Source: Patagioenas fasciata
Taxonomy: Eukaryota; Chordata; Aves; Columbiformes; Columbidae
Assembly: GCF_037038585.1 (NCBI RefSeq)
Contig: NC_092520.1
Location: 15,755,001 to 15,819,000, forward strand
Direction: 5' to 3'
DNA: 64,000 nucleotides
Of this stretch, positions 11,986-26,100 are shown piece by piece (the stretch's first letter is position 1; the number at the start of each line of letters is the position of its first letter). The position numbers and the translations under genes are program-made. The notes beneath the pieces are model-generated. The model ran no database searches, was not told the DNA's origin, and was given only the letters and a program-made list of their open reading frames with translations.

Positions 11986-14900
11986 CAGAGACAAAACCCA
12001 GAGCTCCAGTTGGTGTGGGGCTGCATCAGTGTTGCCAGAGGAAGGGGTGGGCTAAAGACAGAAATCATTACTGACATCTTGTTCAATACTATAGTGCTGG
12101 GCATCTTGGACTAAAGTCACAGCTGAGATCAAAAGGCCTCTGGTCTCAGCTGTGCACTATTCTATAACCCACAAAATATTGCTCTGGAAAAAGTTCCCAA
12201 AAATTATTTATTCTCTTCCCTTTGACAGCCTCACCCTCACTGGAGCCTCAGGCCTTGTCTCTCACTAACTGTAACCTTAACCGTAGGTCTGGTCCTTGGC
12301 TGAGTCTTAGCCAAAGTTGCCCAGCTATGCCTTGGTTTAAGAAAGTTTCAGAGGACTGCTGTAATGCTGTGCAGTAGTATTTCTGTTTTCTGAAGACTGT
12401 GTTCGGGGTATTCATGGTATTCTAATTGGTGTATACCTCACCATGCTATTTTATTTAGGTGAGAAAAATGAATTGTCTCTGAATGTGTTGATGACCCCTG
12501 CATTCCAGCGGTATAAGGATGCAATTTCTGGTGAATTTTTGCCTAGCATGGTAATAGTACCATACGTAGCGTTTCCATATTGGGTGGCAGCTTCACAGAG
12601 CCCCATAGAGATAATTTAAATTATATATCTTGTGCTACTTTTCCTTTAATGAGACATATTTTAATGATTAATTGGACCAACACTTTTGTAACCTGCATGC
12701 TTACTTTCAAGACAGTCAACACAGTCAGAGTTTAATAGCACAGGATGGGATTGTAACTCAGCCACCCCCTCATGTGTCAATAGGTCTCTTCAAGGTGGTT
12801 CTTCTGCTCTGAACACTGAGTCTGCCAAACAGTCATAGGTCTGTGGTGGCAGATGGAACAGACAGCAGTTGCAGCAGCTGGACCAAGTCTAGGAAAATAG
12901 GAAGTGATTGGAAAGGGAGGGAGAAGAATTCCTGGATAAAAGGAGCTTGAAAGTTTGCGGGGGAGAGAAGATCTGTGAGAGTCATGGACTCTGAACTATC
13001 TCATTGAGGTCCCAGGCAGTTACATTATACTTCTGTTTCCTCTTACAGGAAAGTGCTGAGTCCAAATACAGTTGTTTCTCATCTAAACTAGGAATTTGTC
13101 TTCTTTCTTGACTAGGAGATAACATTTTTAATCCTTCAGTTACATTCTCTTTGTTTGTTTGTTTTGTTTTATTTGCTTTGTGATTGCTTCCAATGTGCAG
13201 TGAAATATTTTCGCGTGTCTGTGTGGTTCAGTCATTTGCTTTGCTCTGAAAACAGATGATCACTTAGTGAAGCAGAGTGCTTCTTCTTGGAGTAATGTCT
13301 TGTTTCTACCATGTATTTCAGGAAAAGTGACAGTGAAATAGCTTGAAGAAGGATGGTCAATGGGTAAACATCTGCGTTGAGTTAAAAAAGATTATACGTA
13401 AAGACAGGAAGAAGATATAGAGAAAACAATAAAGAGAAAAATAGAGAAAAAAGCAAAGTGGCAAATGAACTAAAAGAAATAGGTCCATTCTCTGGGAAAA
13501 ATAAAAGAAAAACAGAAAAGAACAGTGTGAAAAGCCAGAACTGGAATGAAAAGGACAGTGACTAGGTAACAAGGGAGTGGGAAGTGAGGAAAGTAGATCT
13601 TGACAGGATAATCTAACTACACAAGACCAAGAAATGATTAAGAAATTAGAAGAGATACAGCCATGGGAATGGTGAAGACATTGCCAGGAAGAAATTATTT
13701 AAGTGAGAAAAAGCAATCATAGAGAAAATATGGGTTGATTATTATACTACTGAACACAACTGTTTTATTTGGACATTTGCATCTTCATCTTTGATGCATT
13801 TGCATAAGAACTGGCCTTAGTTTAACTTTTATGCATAACTCAAAAATACAGTTCTTATCTGGAAATGCCTATGTTAGATTTTTTATATTTGTAGCAAAGT
13901 TATAAGAGAAATTTGAGCTTGCAAGTCTACAGAACAGCAGTCTATTGTTTATACTTGCCATCTAAGGGACTTTAGTGCCCAAGATTACCTCAAATATGAA
14001 CCTACATTTTGTTTCTGGAAAGTCATACATGAAGCAAGGATATTCTTCTCAGCCATTGATTTCATCTTCCATTTAGAGTGGTAGGTAGAATGAAAAAGAA
14101 TGACACTTTCTGGCTCAAAGGTCATTCCTGAGAAATCACAGTGTAGTGTAGTTCCAGTGAAGCTGATGAGATCAAAGGCTGCCATTTTTAAATGCCTGTG
14201 CCCAAAATCTGCAGATTTAAGTCATTAAAAATTAAAAGGCACTGCTAATTCCAACAATCCCATTTATTTAAGCTGCTAAAACCAAAGATGTCTGACTTAG
14301 TCACCAAGGTTAGAAATGTCAATTTAAATCTTTTTGTGCTTATTGCAATACTCTAAGTGTAATGCTGTGGCATGTGCTTGTGTAAAAGTAATTTAAATAG
14401 AAGCTGACTTCTATACACCAAACTGTGTTTTATGAAGATTACTGCATAGGAAAATAATTGATACATATGTATACAACTACATTTTAGGGACAGACTACTG
14501 ACACATTAATAACTATCATGTCTCAAACCAAATTATTTTTAGATGGATCATGTGAATATGAATACCTTCTTTTATAGAATTTATGTTTTAATAAAACTAA
14601 ATTCCTGTAGTTAGAATATTTTGTATTTTGATAAACAATATTGCCTCTCATTTATTTCTACTAATCCAAACTCAAGCAGCAATGAAACCTAATACACATT
14701 TTAAGTCCACTGCAAGATTTTAACAAGTTCCTGTGTGACTGTTGACATTCTGTGATGAGATGTACTCACAACCACAGCTCTGATCATCAAATCCTTCAAA
14801 CCAGATTCTTCAAAGCGCGATGTTTGTCTCAAACACTTGTACATGGCTAGACACCCTTAGGAAGCAGTTAATAGTTTTCCGTTGGTTGATGAGGACATTT

Positions 14901-16449
14901 CTGAAGGTTTTGCACTGAAAGTTAAATCAAACTGTGCACAGTTCAGTGCTGCCACAGCAAGTGTTTCCAGCCCGTGAGCTGTTTTGCTCGAAGCTGTCTC
15001 ACACGCCTCTGCTCTACCCTGCGACCTGCAGAATTAGCTCACTCCTACGTTACGTGGCAGAAGAAAAGGAAAGAGCGAATGTGTTTCACTTCCTGAGAAT
15101 GTGACACTGCGGGCAGTGCAAGCCTGGGGACAGTCCCAGCACAGAGGAGACTTGAACTAATCATCTTTCCTGTTGTCTTTATATGTTTTGTTAACAAGCA
15201 CTGATAACCATTTTAAAAATAAGTGTCAGTAAGTGAATGAGTTGGACTTCAGGTTGATGTGTGGTCTGTGCACATAGGCTGGGAAAAGTTGTTGAATTAC
15301 TGTTTCTGGACTTTTCCAAATTCAGCTCTTAAGATTTGAAACTGAAGAGAACCTGACATGGGTGATGGAACAGCAACAGCAAGTTTACTGAAAGTTATAA
15401 TGCAGCTGCAAATGTTGGCTTCAGTCCTGTAGAAACAGCAGAAACCATTTCAGTAACAGATGGTCTAGGGCCTTTCATTTATTCAGGGACTGTTAGTGTG
15501 TACTTGCCCATTTCTGTCTGGGATGGAGGGATGTCATGAGGACACAAGAACAATTGTACTAGGTCAAAAATACATCCAGCTCCATATCCTGTCTGACAGC
15601 GGCCAATGCTATCTCATGAGAAAAGCAGCAAGTGCAGTTCCAGGGGAAAAGCCTTTTCTCGGCAACCTCAATTTCAGCTATGCCTGCTGCAGCAACTTGC
15701 CTTGAATATTTGCCATCAGTTCATTCTACCACTACTCCAATTCTCGAAGTACCTCTTGTGTGGACAAGCATATTATGTTCCAGGGAAAATCAAAATGCAA
15801 GTCCTAGTGCTAGCTGCCTTTCTACAGCAGTGGAGATGGAACTGCTGAACCCGCTTTTGAACCCTGGACCTGTGAATATTCAGTTGTAAGCAAGTGCTCT
15901 AAGTGCTCTGAGAAGCCCAAGAGTTTGCTTGCCTTAGCTGTCACCCTGGCCAGCTTCCCCCGAGATGTGCAGTGCACAAGTAGGGTTGCAGATCTTACCA
16001 AGCCCATACATCTGTTCTCAAATTGTGCTCCGCTGAGTGTAAGCTGACATAATTTCAGCTGATCTGACCCTATAAGTACTGCTCTGCGAGCATGAGAATT
16101 GTAGAATCAGATGGGTACCCATTCAGGCAAGCATTTAAGGACAAGTTTAAGTCCTGTTGACTTACATGAGAAATAATGTGTGCTTAAGTGTTACTGAACA
16201 AGGACTATTGTTGTCATTGTCATATTCTACTTTCTGACTTTTTAGAGGTGAGATCGGTTCAGTTGAATGTAAATATGAGTGTGGGTTGAGCCTATGCTGA
16301 GTAGTTTTGATGCCCACTCTGAAAAATATGTAAGATAATCTACCACTCCTCAAAGACACTCGTATACCTCCACCACAACCAATATTTCTCTACAGCAACC
16401 TGTTTCATGATTATAAAATTGAAGATTTTCAGCAGTTTGTGTTACATTA

Positions 16450-16492
16450 GCCTGGTTTAGTTAAGTTTAGTTCAATTTAGTTTAGTTTAGGC
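16450..16492 (+). repeat. TTTAG-type simple repeat
   Basis: GGTTTAGTTAAGTTTAGTTC continuing with TTTAGTTTAGTTTAGG; short, imperfect pentamer repeat. Confidence 0.6.
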
Positions 16493-17357
16493 TTTTCTTT
16501 AAATAACAGTTATTAGCAGTCTTGCTAAATTGTAACCCAAAAGGACACTAGCATTTGAGGCACTGAAATTCCTGGACATGTAGCTTTTCCTAAGGTCACT
16601 GCCAATGGCTGAACGTATGCCTATTACCGAAAGAACAACAGGTAGGTGATAGTAACAGATCCCCAGAAAAAATATGTTTTCAAAACATGCTCACAATTTT
16701 AGACACAAAGTAAGATAAGTAAAATATATATAGCATCAAAGATGTTTCCAAATATGGGAGATAAGTTAATTATAAATATGGTTACATTAAAATCATCTTG
16801 CTCTGTTTGCTTATGTTGTTGTGTGTCTGCAAAAACACCCATTCATTTGACTGAGAAAAATCTAAGTTTGTATGGCAGATCGACTACAGCCTTGGTAAAA
16901 CTAAAATTATGAATAATATTATTTGTTTAATGTTATTAGTATTATTAGTTCATTAGATTAGTTAGATAAGTTGTTCTCTCCAATTCTTCTGGAAAGCAAC
17001 AGTTATCAGTTTGACAAGGCAGACAGATTAGTGATCAATGTCAAATTAGTCTGACTAAGGTTGCAGTTTAATTACAACCATGAGAAACGCCAGCATTACA
17101 AAAGGGAGGATTTGACTGTTGCCGTGTCAGAGCATGATGCGTTCAGCCTGACAGACTCATTATTTATTGGGTTTTCAGAGCAAAAATATCCTGTGAAGGG
17201 TTTTTTAACAAAAGTCCTCATGAAAACTTGAAACAATGTTGCATTACATATAAGTAGAAAATGATGCAAACCGTTGTCGTAGTTCAGCTCAAGGTGGGTG
17301 AAACACCTTAGAAAAAGCAGTGTTGCTTCAAGGTCCATGTGAAGACAGCTGAACCTC

Positions 17358-17455
17358 ATCTAGTTGAAGATGTATCTGCTCATTGCAGGGGGGTTGGACT
17401 AGGTGACCTTTGAAGGTCCCTTCCAACCCAAACTCTTCTATGATTCTGTGATTTT
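17358..17455 (+). mobile_element. CR1 LINE 3' terminus, about 100 bp
   Basis: Contains GAAGATGTATCTGCTCATTG, GGGGGGTTGGACTAGGTGAC, CTTTGAAGGTCCCTTCCAAC and the octamer end TTCTATGATTCTGTGATT. It closely matches the end of the 28.2 kb copy. Confidence 0.85.
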
Positions 17456-18745
17456 ATGCACTTGTAGAGAGTAGCTGGTGAAAGGGAAATGTGGGCAGTG
17501 GTCAAGTATTGTGCAGCTGGGCAGCTTGCAAGAGCTGGGCCTCTCAAGCAGCACGAGGGCAGTCAACCACATTCAGGGACTAAGAGCTGTTGTGTGGAAA
17601 GATGTCAAGTAGACAGCTCAGCTTGCCCTGGGTTGGGAAACTTGTTTTGCGGGTGGATGGCCAGGCAGCCATCAGGACTGCGTGTGACCTCCGCCCAGCG
17701 AGGTTCACCACCCTGCCTAGTGAGGTGCCTGCCTGGTGTATAGGGCCATTCTTTCTGCTACTCACAAGCCAAAGATATTGTCCTGCTGTCCCATGTGTGG
17801 GCCATTAGTTACGCATCCTTCTATCTGATATGCCTGCAGAGCTGGGCAAAGATCCCTTGATGGACCGTGGCTCAGTGGCAAAATATTCTAAATGCTGGGC
17901 AAAGTGCCATGTGTTTGTAGTTAATACTGAACAATCACCAGGAAAACATACTGTGAATTATCACTAACAGCTTTTCTCAGCGTGGGAGCTAAGCAACAGA
18001 GGAGGAGATTGGCAAGTCACCCCACACCTATATTAAGCTGGTAATTTGTCATTCTGTATCAGGAATCAAAACCAACATGGAACCAATGGTCAACAGGCAA
18101 ATTCCTATAAATACAGGGCTGTGTTGTCCAGCCAAGCTGTGCTGGATACTGTACTGGAGAATCTGGGCTGGCACAGCAGAGGGAGAAAAGCAAAAGGGAG
18201 CAGCTCCTGTCCCTGTGCTGCAGAGAGGATTTCGAAATTATTTTAATGAGGATAACCCAAATGGTGGTGTGATCCTCACCCTGGAGACAAAGTGGTAAAA
18301 GTCATGCAGAAGGAAAGAAAAATTATGGACTTATTAAAGGTAGAGACTGTGGAAAGCAAAGTAGTTTGTTAATTCAAATGTCCCCACAGAATCACTGCCA
18401 TAATATTAAAATATCAAAATAGCTAGGGGGTTCATTTGTCAGTTCTGTTAGAAAAGGAACTGAGCAACTTGTAAACCAGCCTCATACTATCAGCTCTATG
18501 TACAGCCTGGCCCAAACTGCTGATTTACAGTATAATTTATTTTCTGTTCCTCCTGATGAATAGTCATATCTTAGGTTGAAAACATTGCGAAGAGCTGCTG
18601 GATAGTTGTAACTCCTTTTTTTCTTTGCATTTTTGAAGACTGACGGTTTAACACACACATGAGGTTATTAATTCTTCCCTGTCCTGCCTGACCAACCCCC
18701 TTTGCATCCTCTTCTCCCCTTCAGAAACCTTACAGCTTTGCAGAT
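17456..18745. other. Unique sequence, no gene seen
   Basis: Short frames only. The patch at 17,690-17,760 is slightly GC-rich without splice-bounded coding. Confidence 0.5.
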
Positions 18746-20155
18746 TCACATAATCACAGAATGGTTGGGGTTGGAAGGGGCCTCTGGAGACCATCTAGTC
18801 CATCTCACCTGCTAAAGCAGATTCACTAAAGCAGATTGCACAAGAATGTGTCCAGGAGGGTCTTGAATGTCTCCAGAGAAGGCGACTCCACAGCCTCTCT
18901 GAGCAGCCTGTTCCAGTGCTCTGGCACCCTCAAAGTGAAGAAGTTTCTCCTCATATTCAGATAGAACCTCCTGTGCTTCAATCTGTGCCTGTTGCCCCTC
19001 ACCCTATCATTGGGCACCACTGAAAAGAGTCTGGTTCTGTCCTCTTGACACCCACCCTTGAGTTATTTACAAACATTGATGAGATCCCCTCTCAGCCTTC
19101 TCTTCTCCAGGCTGAACAGACCCAGCTCTCTCAGTCTTTCCTCATAAGAACAATGCTGTAGGCCCCTAATGATCTTCATAGCCTACCGCTGGACTCCCTT
19201 CAGAAATTCCTTGTCTTTCTTAAGCTGGGGAGCCCAGAACTGGACACAGTACTCCAGATGCGGCCTCACCAGGGCAGAGCAGAGGGGGAGGATAGCCTCC
19301 CTCAACCTGCTGGACACACTCTTCTCAATGCACTCCAGGTACCCATTGGCCTTTTCGGCCACAAGGGCACATTGTTGACGCATGGTCAACCTGTTGTCAA
19401 CCAGGACTCCCAAGTCCTTCTCTGCAATTCTGCTTTCCAGCAGGTCAGTCCCTAACCTGTGCTGATGGCTGGCGTTATTCCTTGCCCTTGTTGAACTTTA
19501 TCAGGTTTTTCTCTGCCCAGTCTTCCATCCTGTCCAGGTCACACTGAATGGCAGCACAGCCTTGTGGTGTGTCAGCCCTTCCTCCCAGTTTGGTACCATC
19601 AGCAAACTTGCTCAGGGTGCACTCAGTCTCTTCATCCAGGTCACTGACGAAGAGACTGAACAGGATTGGACCTGACACTGAACCCTGGAGAACCCCACTA
19701 ACTACAGACCTCCAACCAGACTTTCCAGCATTAATCACAACCCTCTGATCTCTGCCATCCAGCCAGTTCCCGATCCATCTCATTGTGCATTCATCCAACC
19801 TACACTTCCTGAGCTTACGCATGAGGATGTTGTGAGAGATGGTCTCAAAAACCATGTTGAAGTCATGGTAGACAACATCCACTACTCTTTCCTCATTTAC
19901 CCAGCCAGTCATACCATCACAGAAAGCTATCAGGCTGGTCAAACATGATTTCCCTTTGGTGAAACCATACTGACTACTCCTGATAACCTTATTTTCCTCC
20001 ACATGCTTGGAAATGATGTCCAGAATGAGTCATTTCATAACCCTTCCAGGGATGGAGGTGAGGCTGACTGACCTGTAGTTTCCTTGGTCAATACTTCGCC
20101 AATACTTGTGTACCATCTGTTTTACCCAAACATCTTCTGGTGCCTTTCAGAGGCT
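18746..20155 (-). mobile_element. CR1 LINE, about 1.4 kb, with reverse-transcriptase remnant
   Basis: The tail begins CATAATCACAGAATGGTTGG. On the minus strand the RT domain is readable: ITSHNILMRKLRKCRLDE, SGVLQGSVSGPILFSL, LSKFADGTKLGG, then CAAIQCDLDRMEDW. The catalytic FADD box reads FADG, so the active site is lost. Stops and frame changes divide it, and it is 5'-truncated near 20,155. It is a useful uninterrupted reference for the LTR-split copy at 53.2 kb. Confidence 0.93.
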
Positions 20156-23100
20156 GTAAGATGACTCTGCTTTAACTGAACTGCTTGGGTGAGGTTCATT
20201 TTGCTGTCAAAATATCAAGGTGTGGGTGTAGGTGGCTACATACAAACTAGGTGGTTAAGCTCCCTCAATAGATGATGGAGATCAAGTCAAACAGTAACCT
20301 GGAGGTGATTCAGTTTACCTCCACATTTTACCCACTAGGTGTTCCTACAGTAGACACCTTATGGCTAGTCAGATAACTGTTCTCTCAGGAGCAAAGAATG
20401 AGCAGAGAGTTAATCCATTGACTAGGTACCATCCATGGATTTTGCTGTACCTCAATAGCACCATGACAGAGGCACAAATTTTCCTGTTACAGACCCTTTT
20501 TTTCTGATAGGGATTATGTCAAACATAGGTTCACCCTCAGGACATTCTTTTAGCCCCAGTTCTGATTCAGTCACAGCACCATCCCCAGTTCATGCTGCCT
20601 CTCAGATTTTCAGGGTTTGCTATATAAAGTGCTTTGTAATGTCTATTTCTGCCAGATGAGCTCAGCCAATTCAATGTTTCAATGATTTTAAACAAATACT
20701 TTTTTCTGTGTTAATGCAAAATTTTATGAGTGCAATACTTTTTCTGGGCATACACAAATGTTTTGCCAGTTTTCAAAGTATGTGTTTTAAATCAATCACA
20801 TCCCTCTGAGCAACAAAAGATTTTAAAACTGTCTCAGCTGGTCTATTATTTCTAGCTCATTCTATTGTATTTTAGAAAATATTTGATGGGAGAGCAACGA
20901 CTCTTGGCTAATGATTACACAGGGTAGCAAACATGTTTGGGGGAGTAATAATGTGTTTGGAGTAGATGATGCTAAACATGATTTACTGAAACTAAGGCAT
21001 AATGACAAATACTGTACTTTAAGGTTGAGCAGTGGTTATTAATTAGCTATACCTACTTACTCTAAGATGTCTCTGCTGCATGAGTATTGCTGGTTTCCTG
21101 AATCTTCTTGTTCTTTTTCAAGGTAGCTTATTCAATGAAAATAGCAACATGTGGTGGGGTCAGTACGCCCTCACTAGTTTTATATTTTCTCTTAATGTAC
21201 ATTGAATTTAAAAATATTTGTTCTGCCTTCCATTCACTATAAATGTCACGCTGCCCCTTAGAAATATGACATAAGCCATTTCTTAACCTTCTTACTCAAA
21301 TCCGCCTGATACTTGTTCAGTAGAACACGTAGAAATGTTTCATTAAACACAGTTTACACCCATGAGGGAGTACTGCTTCTTCGATTCTGACCTATATCAT
21401 TGTAAGTCATTAAGTTTTGTACAATTATTCTCTTTTAAAGATGTACATGGAGATAAATGGCAGTCGCTAGGCTGCAGAACTGTGTGCTACCACCTGACAA
21501 TAGGAATATGTAGGGTGCTACTAATCTGGGGCATCTAAACAACAGACAAATGATGCCTTGCTCATCACAGATAAAGCACAGAGGTAAGAAGAAGTACCCT
21601 GAGATCTCAGATCTGAGGAAGGTATTTTCCCAACCCCCAAACCTAACAACTGGTATAAGTTGTTATATGGATAACCAAAGCTTAGAAACATGGTTTTTGA
21701 CTGAGAGTTTAACAAACATTATTTAACCTCAGGTAGTTTGCCCACACAGTTGCGTGAATGCATGTTGGACCCAGAACTTCTCCCAGAAGGAGAGCCTTCT
21801 AGAAAAATTTGACCTTATTTTAAGGCTTAAGTGATGGTAAATTCACCATCCTGGTCTTACTTGACTTTTTTAGGCCAAATTTCTTTGACATCTAGCAACA
21901 GCATTTTGTTATGCCTCTATTAGTGTTGTTGAAAAATCCTATACAATGTGTAGGAAAAAAATTATAGAGTAGGATCCAAAGCATTTCTGAACCTTCTTTT
22001 CAAGAATCTAAATAATGTTATTTTCTTCAATCCTTGGCTTGGTTTCATGGCTCTCCTCTAAATTCATTAAAGTATATTGACATAGGCTATATGATCTTCT
22101 TCAGCTTGAATAACATTTCTACACCTGTTGGAAAGGATAAAGGATAAATTTTATTTTTCAAAGGTAATTTACTGAAAACAAATAATGGCTTGTAGATAAA
22201 AGATACATCTGATCTGTACTACAGTGCGAGAAAATCCCCAACAAAATGGAGGTATTAATGAAGTTTCCACATGTCTGACTTTTTAAGGGGTATTTCCAAA
22301 CATATACTCTTCTTAGAATTTGTGTTATTTATTTCTTGCCTTCCAAATTCAAGCAATACCAGAAAAATAATTTTACAATTTAAACTCAATTTGCAATTTG
22401 TGTTTCTTGAGTGATTAGTTGGAGGTTGTTTTCTGTTTGTTTTCCAATGTGAATTCATTGCTTTTCTTAGGGAAATTAGAACAGGTGGTTTATCTTGTTC
22501 TCTTGCTTTTTAAAAAAGCTTAAAAACTAAAAAATAAACTTACAAAAGCTCCCTCCTCTGCCTCTTGCAGACTCCTGAGTAAACTGGAAAGTTATAGCAA
22601 CAGTATTTGAGTATATACATTATGTGTGGCAGCTATCAAATGTGTGTTTTGAGTCAGACTCTAACTTGAAGCCCTGCTGTGTGACTTTTCAGTCTGGTTG
22701 CAATCTCATCTAGTGACATTTTCACTAGTACTATATCCCACCTTTTCCCAAATTTCTGCATTTCAAACCCAAGTCTTTTAAGACTTGGAGGTATAACCTG
22801 TGTGCTCAGCTTTCAGCCATATTATCTGACCTCTCACACTATAATGTATTTTTTTTTCAGAATCACTGTTCAGACAGTGTCATAACAGTGTGATCTGCTC
22901 TGTTGTCTGGTTATTTCCAGCTAACCCTTCCCGGACTATCATGATTCTGACAGCAGCTGAGCAGATATGTGGTACAATAACAAGATTATCTCTTTCCTGT
23001 GTGGTTTCTGCTTTCAGCATTTGAGTGTATCAATGTGCGCTGCTGCTGTTGTTTCTCTGTGTGAATGACTTGGTACATATATACAACGAATTTTTTTGGA

Positions 23101-26100
23101 AGGGTCAATCTTATCCTTTTTCATATAGAGGCCTCCCTCTTGAGTTTCTAAAGCTGATCTCTCTTGGGATGTGCCCAAATTCCCAGATTCTGCTGAGTTC
23201 AGAAGCCAGCAAGTGGTGAGGCATGGACATGGAGGAAAGAGGATAACTCCAAGCCATTACAAAATAAAAGGGTCTGGTCACTGACAGTGATGGAAGTCAC
23301 CAAAAAAGCTTATTCAGTCCTTAGGTACAGCAGTCTACATATCCAAATTACATTAAAGCACAGTCATCTTAAATTTAGTGTAGCTGTGATGTCACTCCTC
23401 TGCTTTGCCATGTCCCCAGTCAGAGATGACAGACCCTTGTTATCTCAGATTACGATGCTGTATCTGAAGTGTATTTATCTGGGAGAGTTGACTCACTGAT
23501 TTTCTAATTGATGAGACAGCAAAATAAATGCATGCATCAACTAAAGACAAAGTGATTTCAAAGACCTTTGCCATGCAGAGAAACAGGATGGTTGTGCTTA
23601 ATACTCAGTGTTGGGTAACAAAGATTCTTCAAGAATTTTCAAGAGATGCTGAAAAATATTTCTAATGCAAATGATGAATGATTGTCTTCTTTTTTTCTGG
23701 AGTTTTTCTTTCCTTTAATGAAAATAAAATTTTAGTACTTTTATATCTGAAACTGCTCTAGAATTACAAAACAAACAAACCAACTACAAAACTAAGTTTC
23801 TCCTTCCAAATCTTTACAAGATTGTTTTGATTTTTCAAAAAGTTCTAACACACTCAGAAGTTTTCAAAACTTACCATAAAATTCAGAGGTTAGATGTGCC
23901 TCCCAGCACTGAACTCCCCATGGATCCTGTGTTACAGATATAGTTAACTACCTGTGCAGTACCATCTGCTGAGCAGTCATTCAGAAATTTGGGTTAGATA
24001 CCTTAGAGGTCATTATTAGGTGGTAATTCTTAAAGCTACATGGAATATAGTGAAAAGACAACATACATTTCAGTAGTGAGGAGCTGGTGGGCCAAGACTG
24101 ACATTAAGGTTTTACTGGAAGAAAAAAAGAAATATAAAGGAAATAAAAAGCTGATGTTCTTTCAAAAAATAAGGCAGCCATCACCTGTTCACCAACTTTT
24201 GAGTTGAAAACCAGGTATACAGTGAATTCTCCAGTCTTATCTTGTGAGAGGTCAGGGTGCTGCCTACCTCTCTGAAAACTATGTTTTATCAGAAGAAGAG
24301 GAAACATGAGGATGAAAGCTGTGTGCAACGTGTCCCATAGCAGGACCTCTCTGGATGCACTCTGAGCTATGTCACCTCGAAAGGCAGTGCTTTCCTGAGC
24401 CCAGCACAGTATGACACCAAAAGGAGTGTGATGGGTTCACAAATTAGTGAGTGGGGCACAGGAGGGAGGCTTGGCAGGTTCTCCAAAAGGCCTGTGTGGT
24501 AGTGCCACGTCTTGTGTACGGAGAGATACACAAATTCCCCCTGGGAATCAGCCGGCAGCCCAAGGAACAAATTCCCAATGCAGTATAGGTATGAACTTCC
24601 CCAGATATAATTCAAATGTAATAGCAGTATGTAACTAACCTATACTTAAAGGATAGCAGGGATCAAATGAAAAGAGTGTTTTCAAGATGATGTGCCCTGC
24701 ATAAATCATGTCGTTGGGAAGCCAATGGGAAAAGAGACCAGGAATGGGTAGGAATGGGTGTTATGTGCCTGTGCAAATGGATGGGCTTCTGTCAAAACCC
24801 AGGCATTGCATTCTGCTTGTAATACATCGAGGTACTCAACTCCTTGCGTACTTTGACTTTGCATTTACAACAATCATTACTTTCACAATATAGATGCTTA
24901 GAATTGTATAATTAAAAACTGCACATTAAATCAATGAACTATAGTGGCAGCTCAGTTTTCTGAGACCATATAAATTAATTGCTTTCTCATCTTTCTCTGA
25001 CCTTGTTTTGGTAAGTAGGTAGGATGAATTCATCTGACATTTATGCTTTGCCAACTTTACTTCCTGAACATCCTCTGCAAAACAGCAGATTAGTACTTCA
25101 GGGTTAAAGTGTGATGTAGATAACACAGCTGTACAAGAGATGAAGAGGATAAGAAACTTGCCTACCACATGTTCTGCCTTCTACCAAAATGTTACCAACA
25201 AGTTCCAGTAAACCTTCTCCTGTCGGCCTTGGTCAGATGGGAAAGGGGGTGACAGCTGATTTGGGTCCTGTCCCTGAAGTATCACACCTTAACAAGTGGG
25301 TACATCCCTCAGCACGTTGCTGCTTTCCTCCCAGTGGCTTCCTTCGGGGTGAGGATGGGGTGGCACAGGAGGCCAGTGCCTTTGAAGGATTGTGAAGTTA
25401 TGCAGAGATCATTGCTCAGCGCTTTCCTTAACCTCAGAACAAACACTGTTCACATGAGCATGACTTGAAAACAACTTGAAATAAGAAAAAACTCTCAAAA
25501 GAAAATTAATAGAAACTGTTGTAACAGAAATAGCAATTGGATGCCACTTTAAAATTGCTGAGACTCAAAATTTCTGTCTTTCTGATACTGCTTGGGAGAG
25601 AAGCTGCAGTAGGTGATAAACTACTAACAATGTAGAGGAAAAAAACAACACCCACTCTGTCTGATGTTTTGCCATGAGGATCTACTGGCTATCAACATAA
25701 AGCTTTGCAGGTCACCGTGTTCCATATTTTCCTTGTGAAATGTACTGTGTGCTTCGGTCACTTGAGTAAATCTGTGCATGCAGTTTCCTAATAAATTTTT
25801 TATTTTATTGCCTTATAAAAGGGACTTTAAAGACCATGTGGATCTGTAATTGAAGATTATAGGCTTAAAGAGAGAACAATTTTATAGGAGCACAAGGGAC
25901 ACAGTATTTGTTATGAGACTAGAGCCTACCCACATCATACTTTCTGCACAGCAGATGTGGAACAAAGCAATGCAGAGAAGTGGTAGCGGACAGGCCCCAG
26001 CTAGCCATGGATCAGTGCTGAAGGAATAGGAACAAAACCAAGTAAAAGGAGCCTTTCCCAGGTTTTGTGAGCTCAGTTTCCCTCCATCCCCTGCTTACCA

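Larger units (their letters stand above)
9894..17357. other. Gene-free stretch with minisatellite, X-box pair and telomere-like tracts
   Basis: Apart from the tracts listed separately I see no coding signal. The 126-codon minus frame at 9,824-10,204 begins in unique sequence and ends in the CR1, and resembles nothing known. An A-rich purine strand runs from 13,380 to 13,560. Confidence 0.6.

Noticed and set aside
15845..15905. Minus-strand text resembling a tRNA-derived SINE head (TTAGAGCACTTG ... CCAGGGTTCAAAAGC)
   Set aside because: A B-box-like element is present, but the A-box is poor, no SINE body follows, and there is no A-tail; too weak to call.
17860..17935. tRNA A-box-like TGGCTCAGTGGC
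   Set aside because: No B-box (GGTTCGA) follows at the right distance and no cloverleaf can be drawn.
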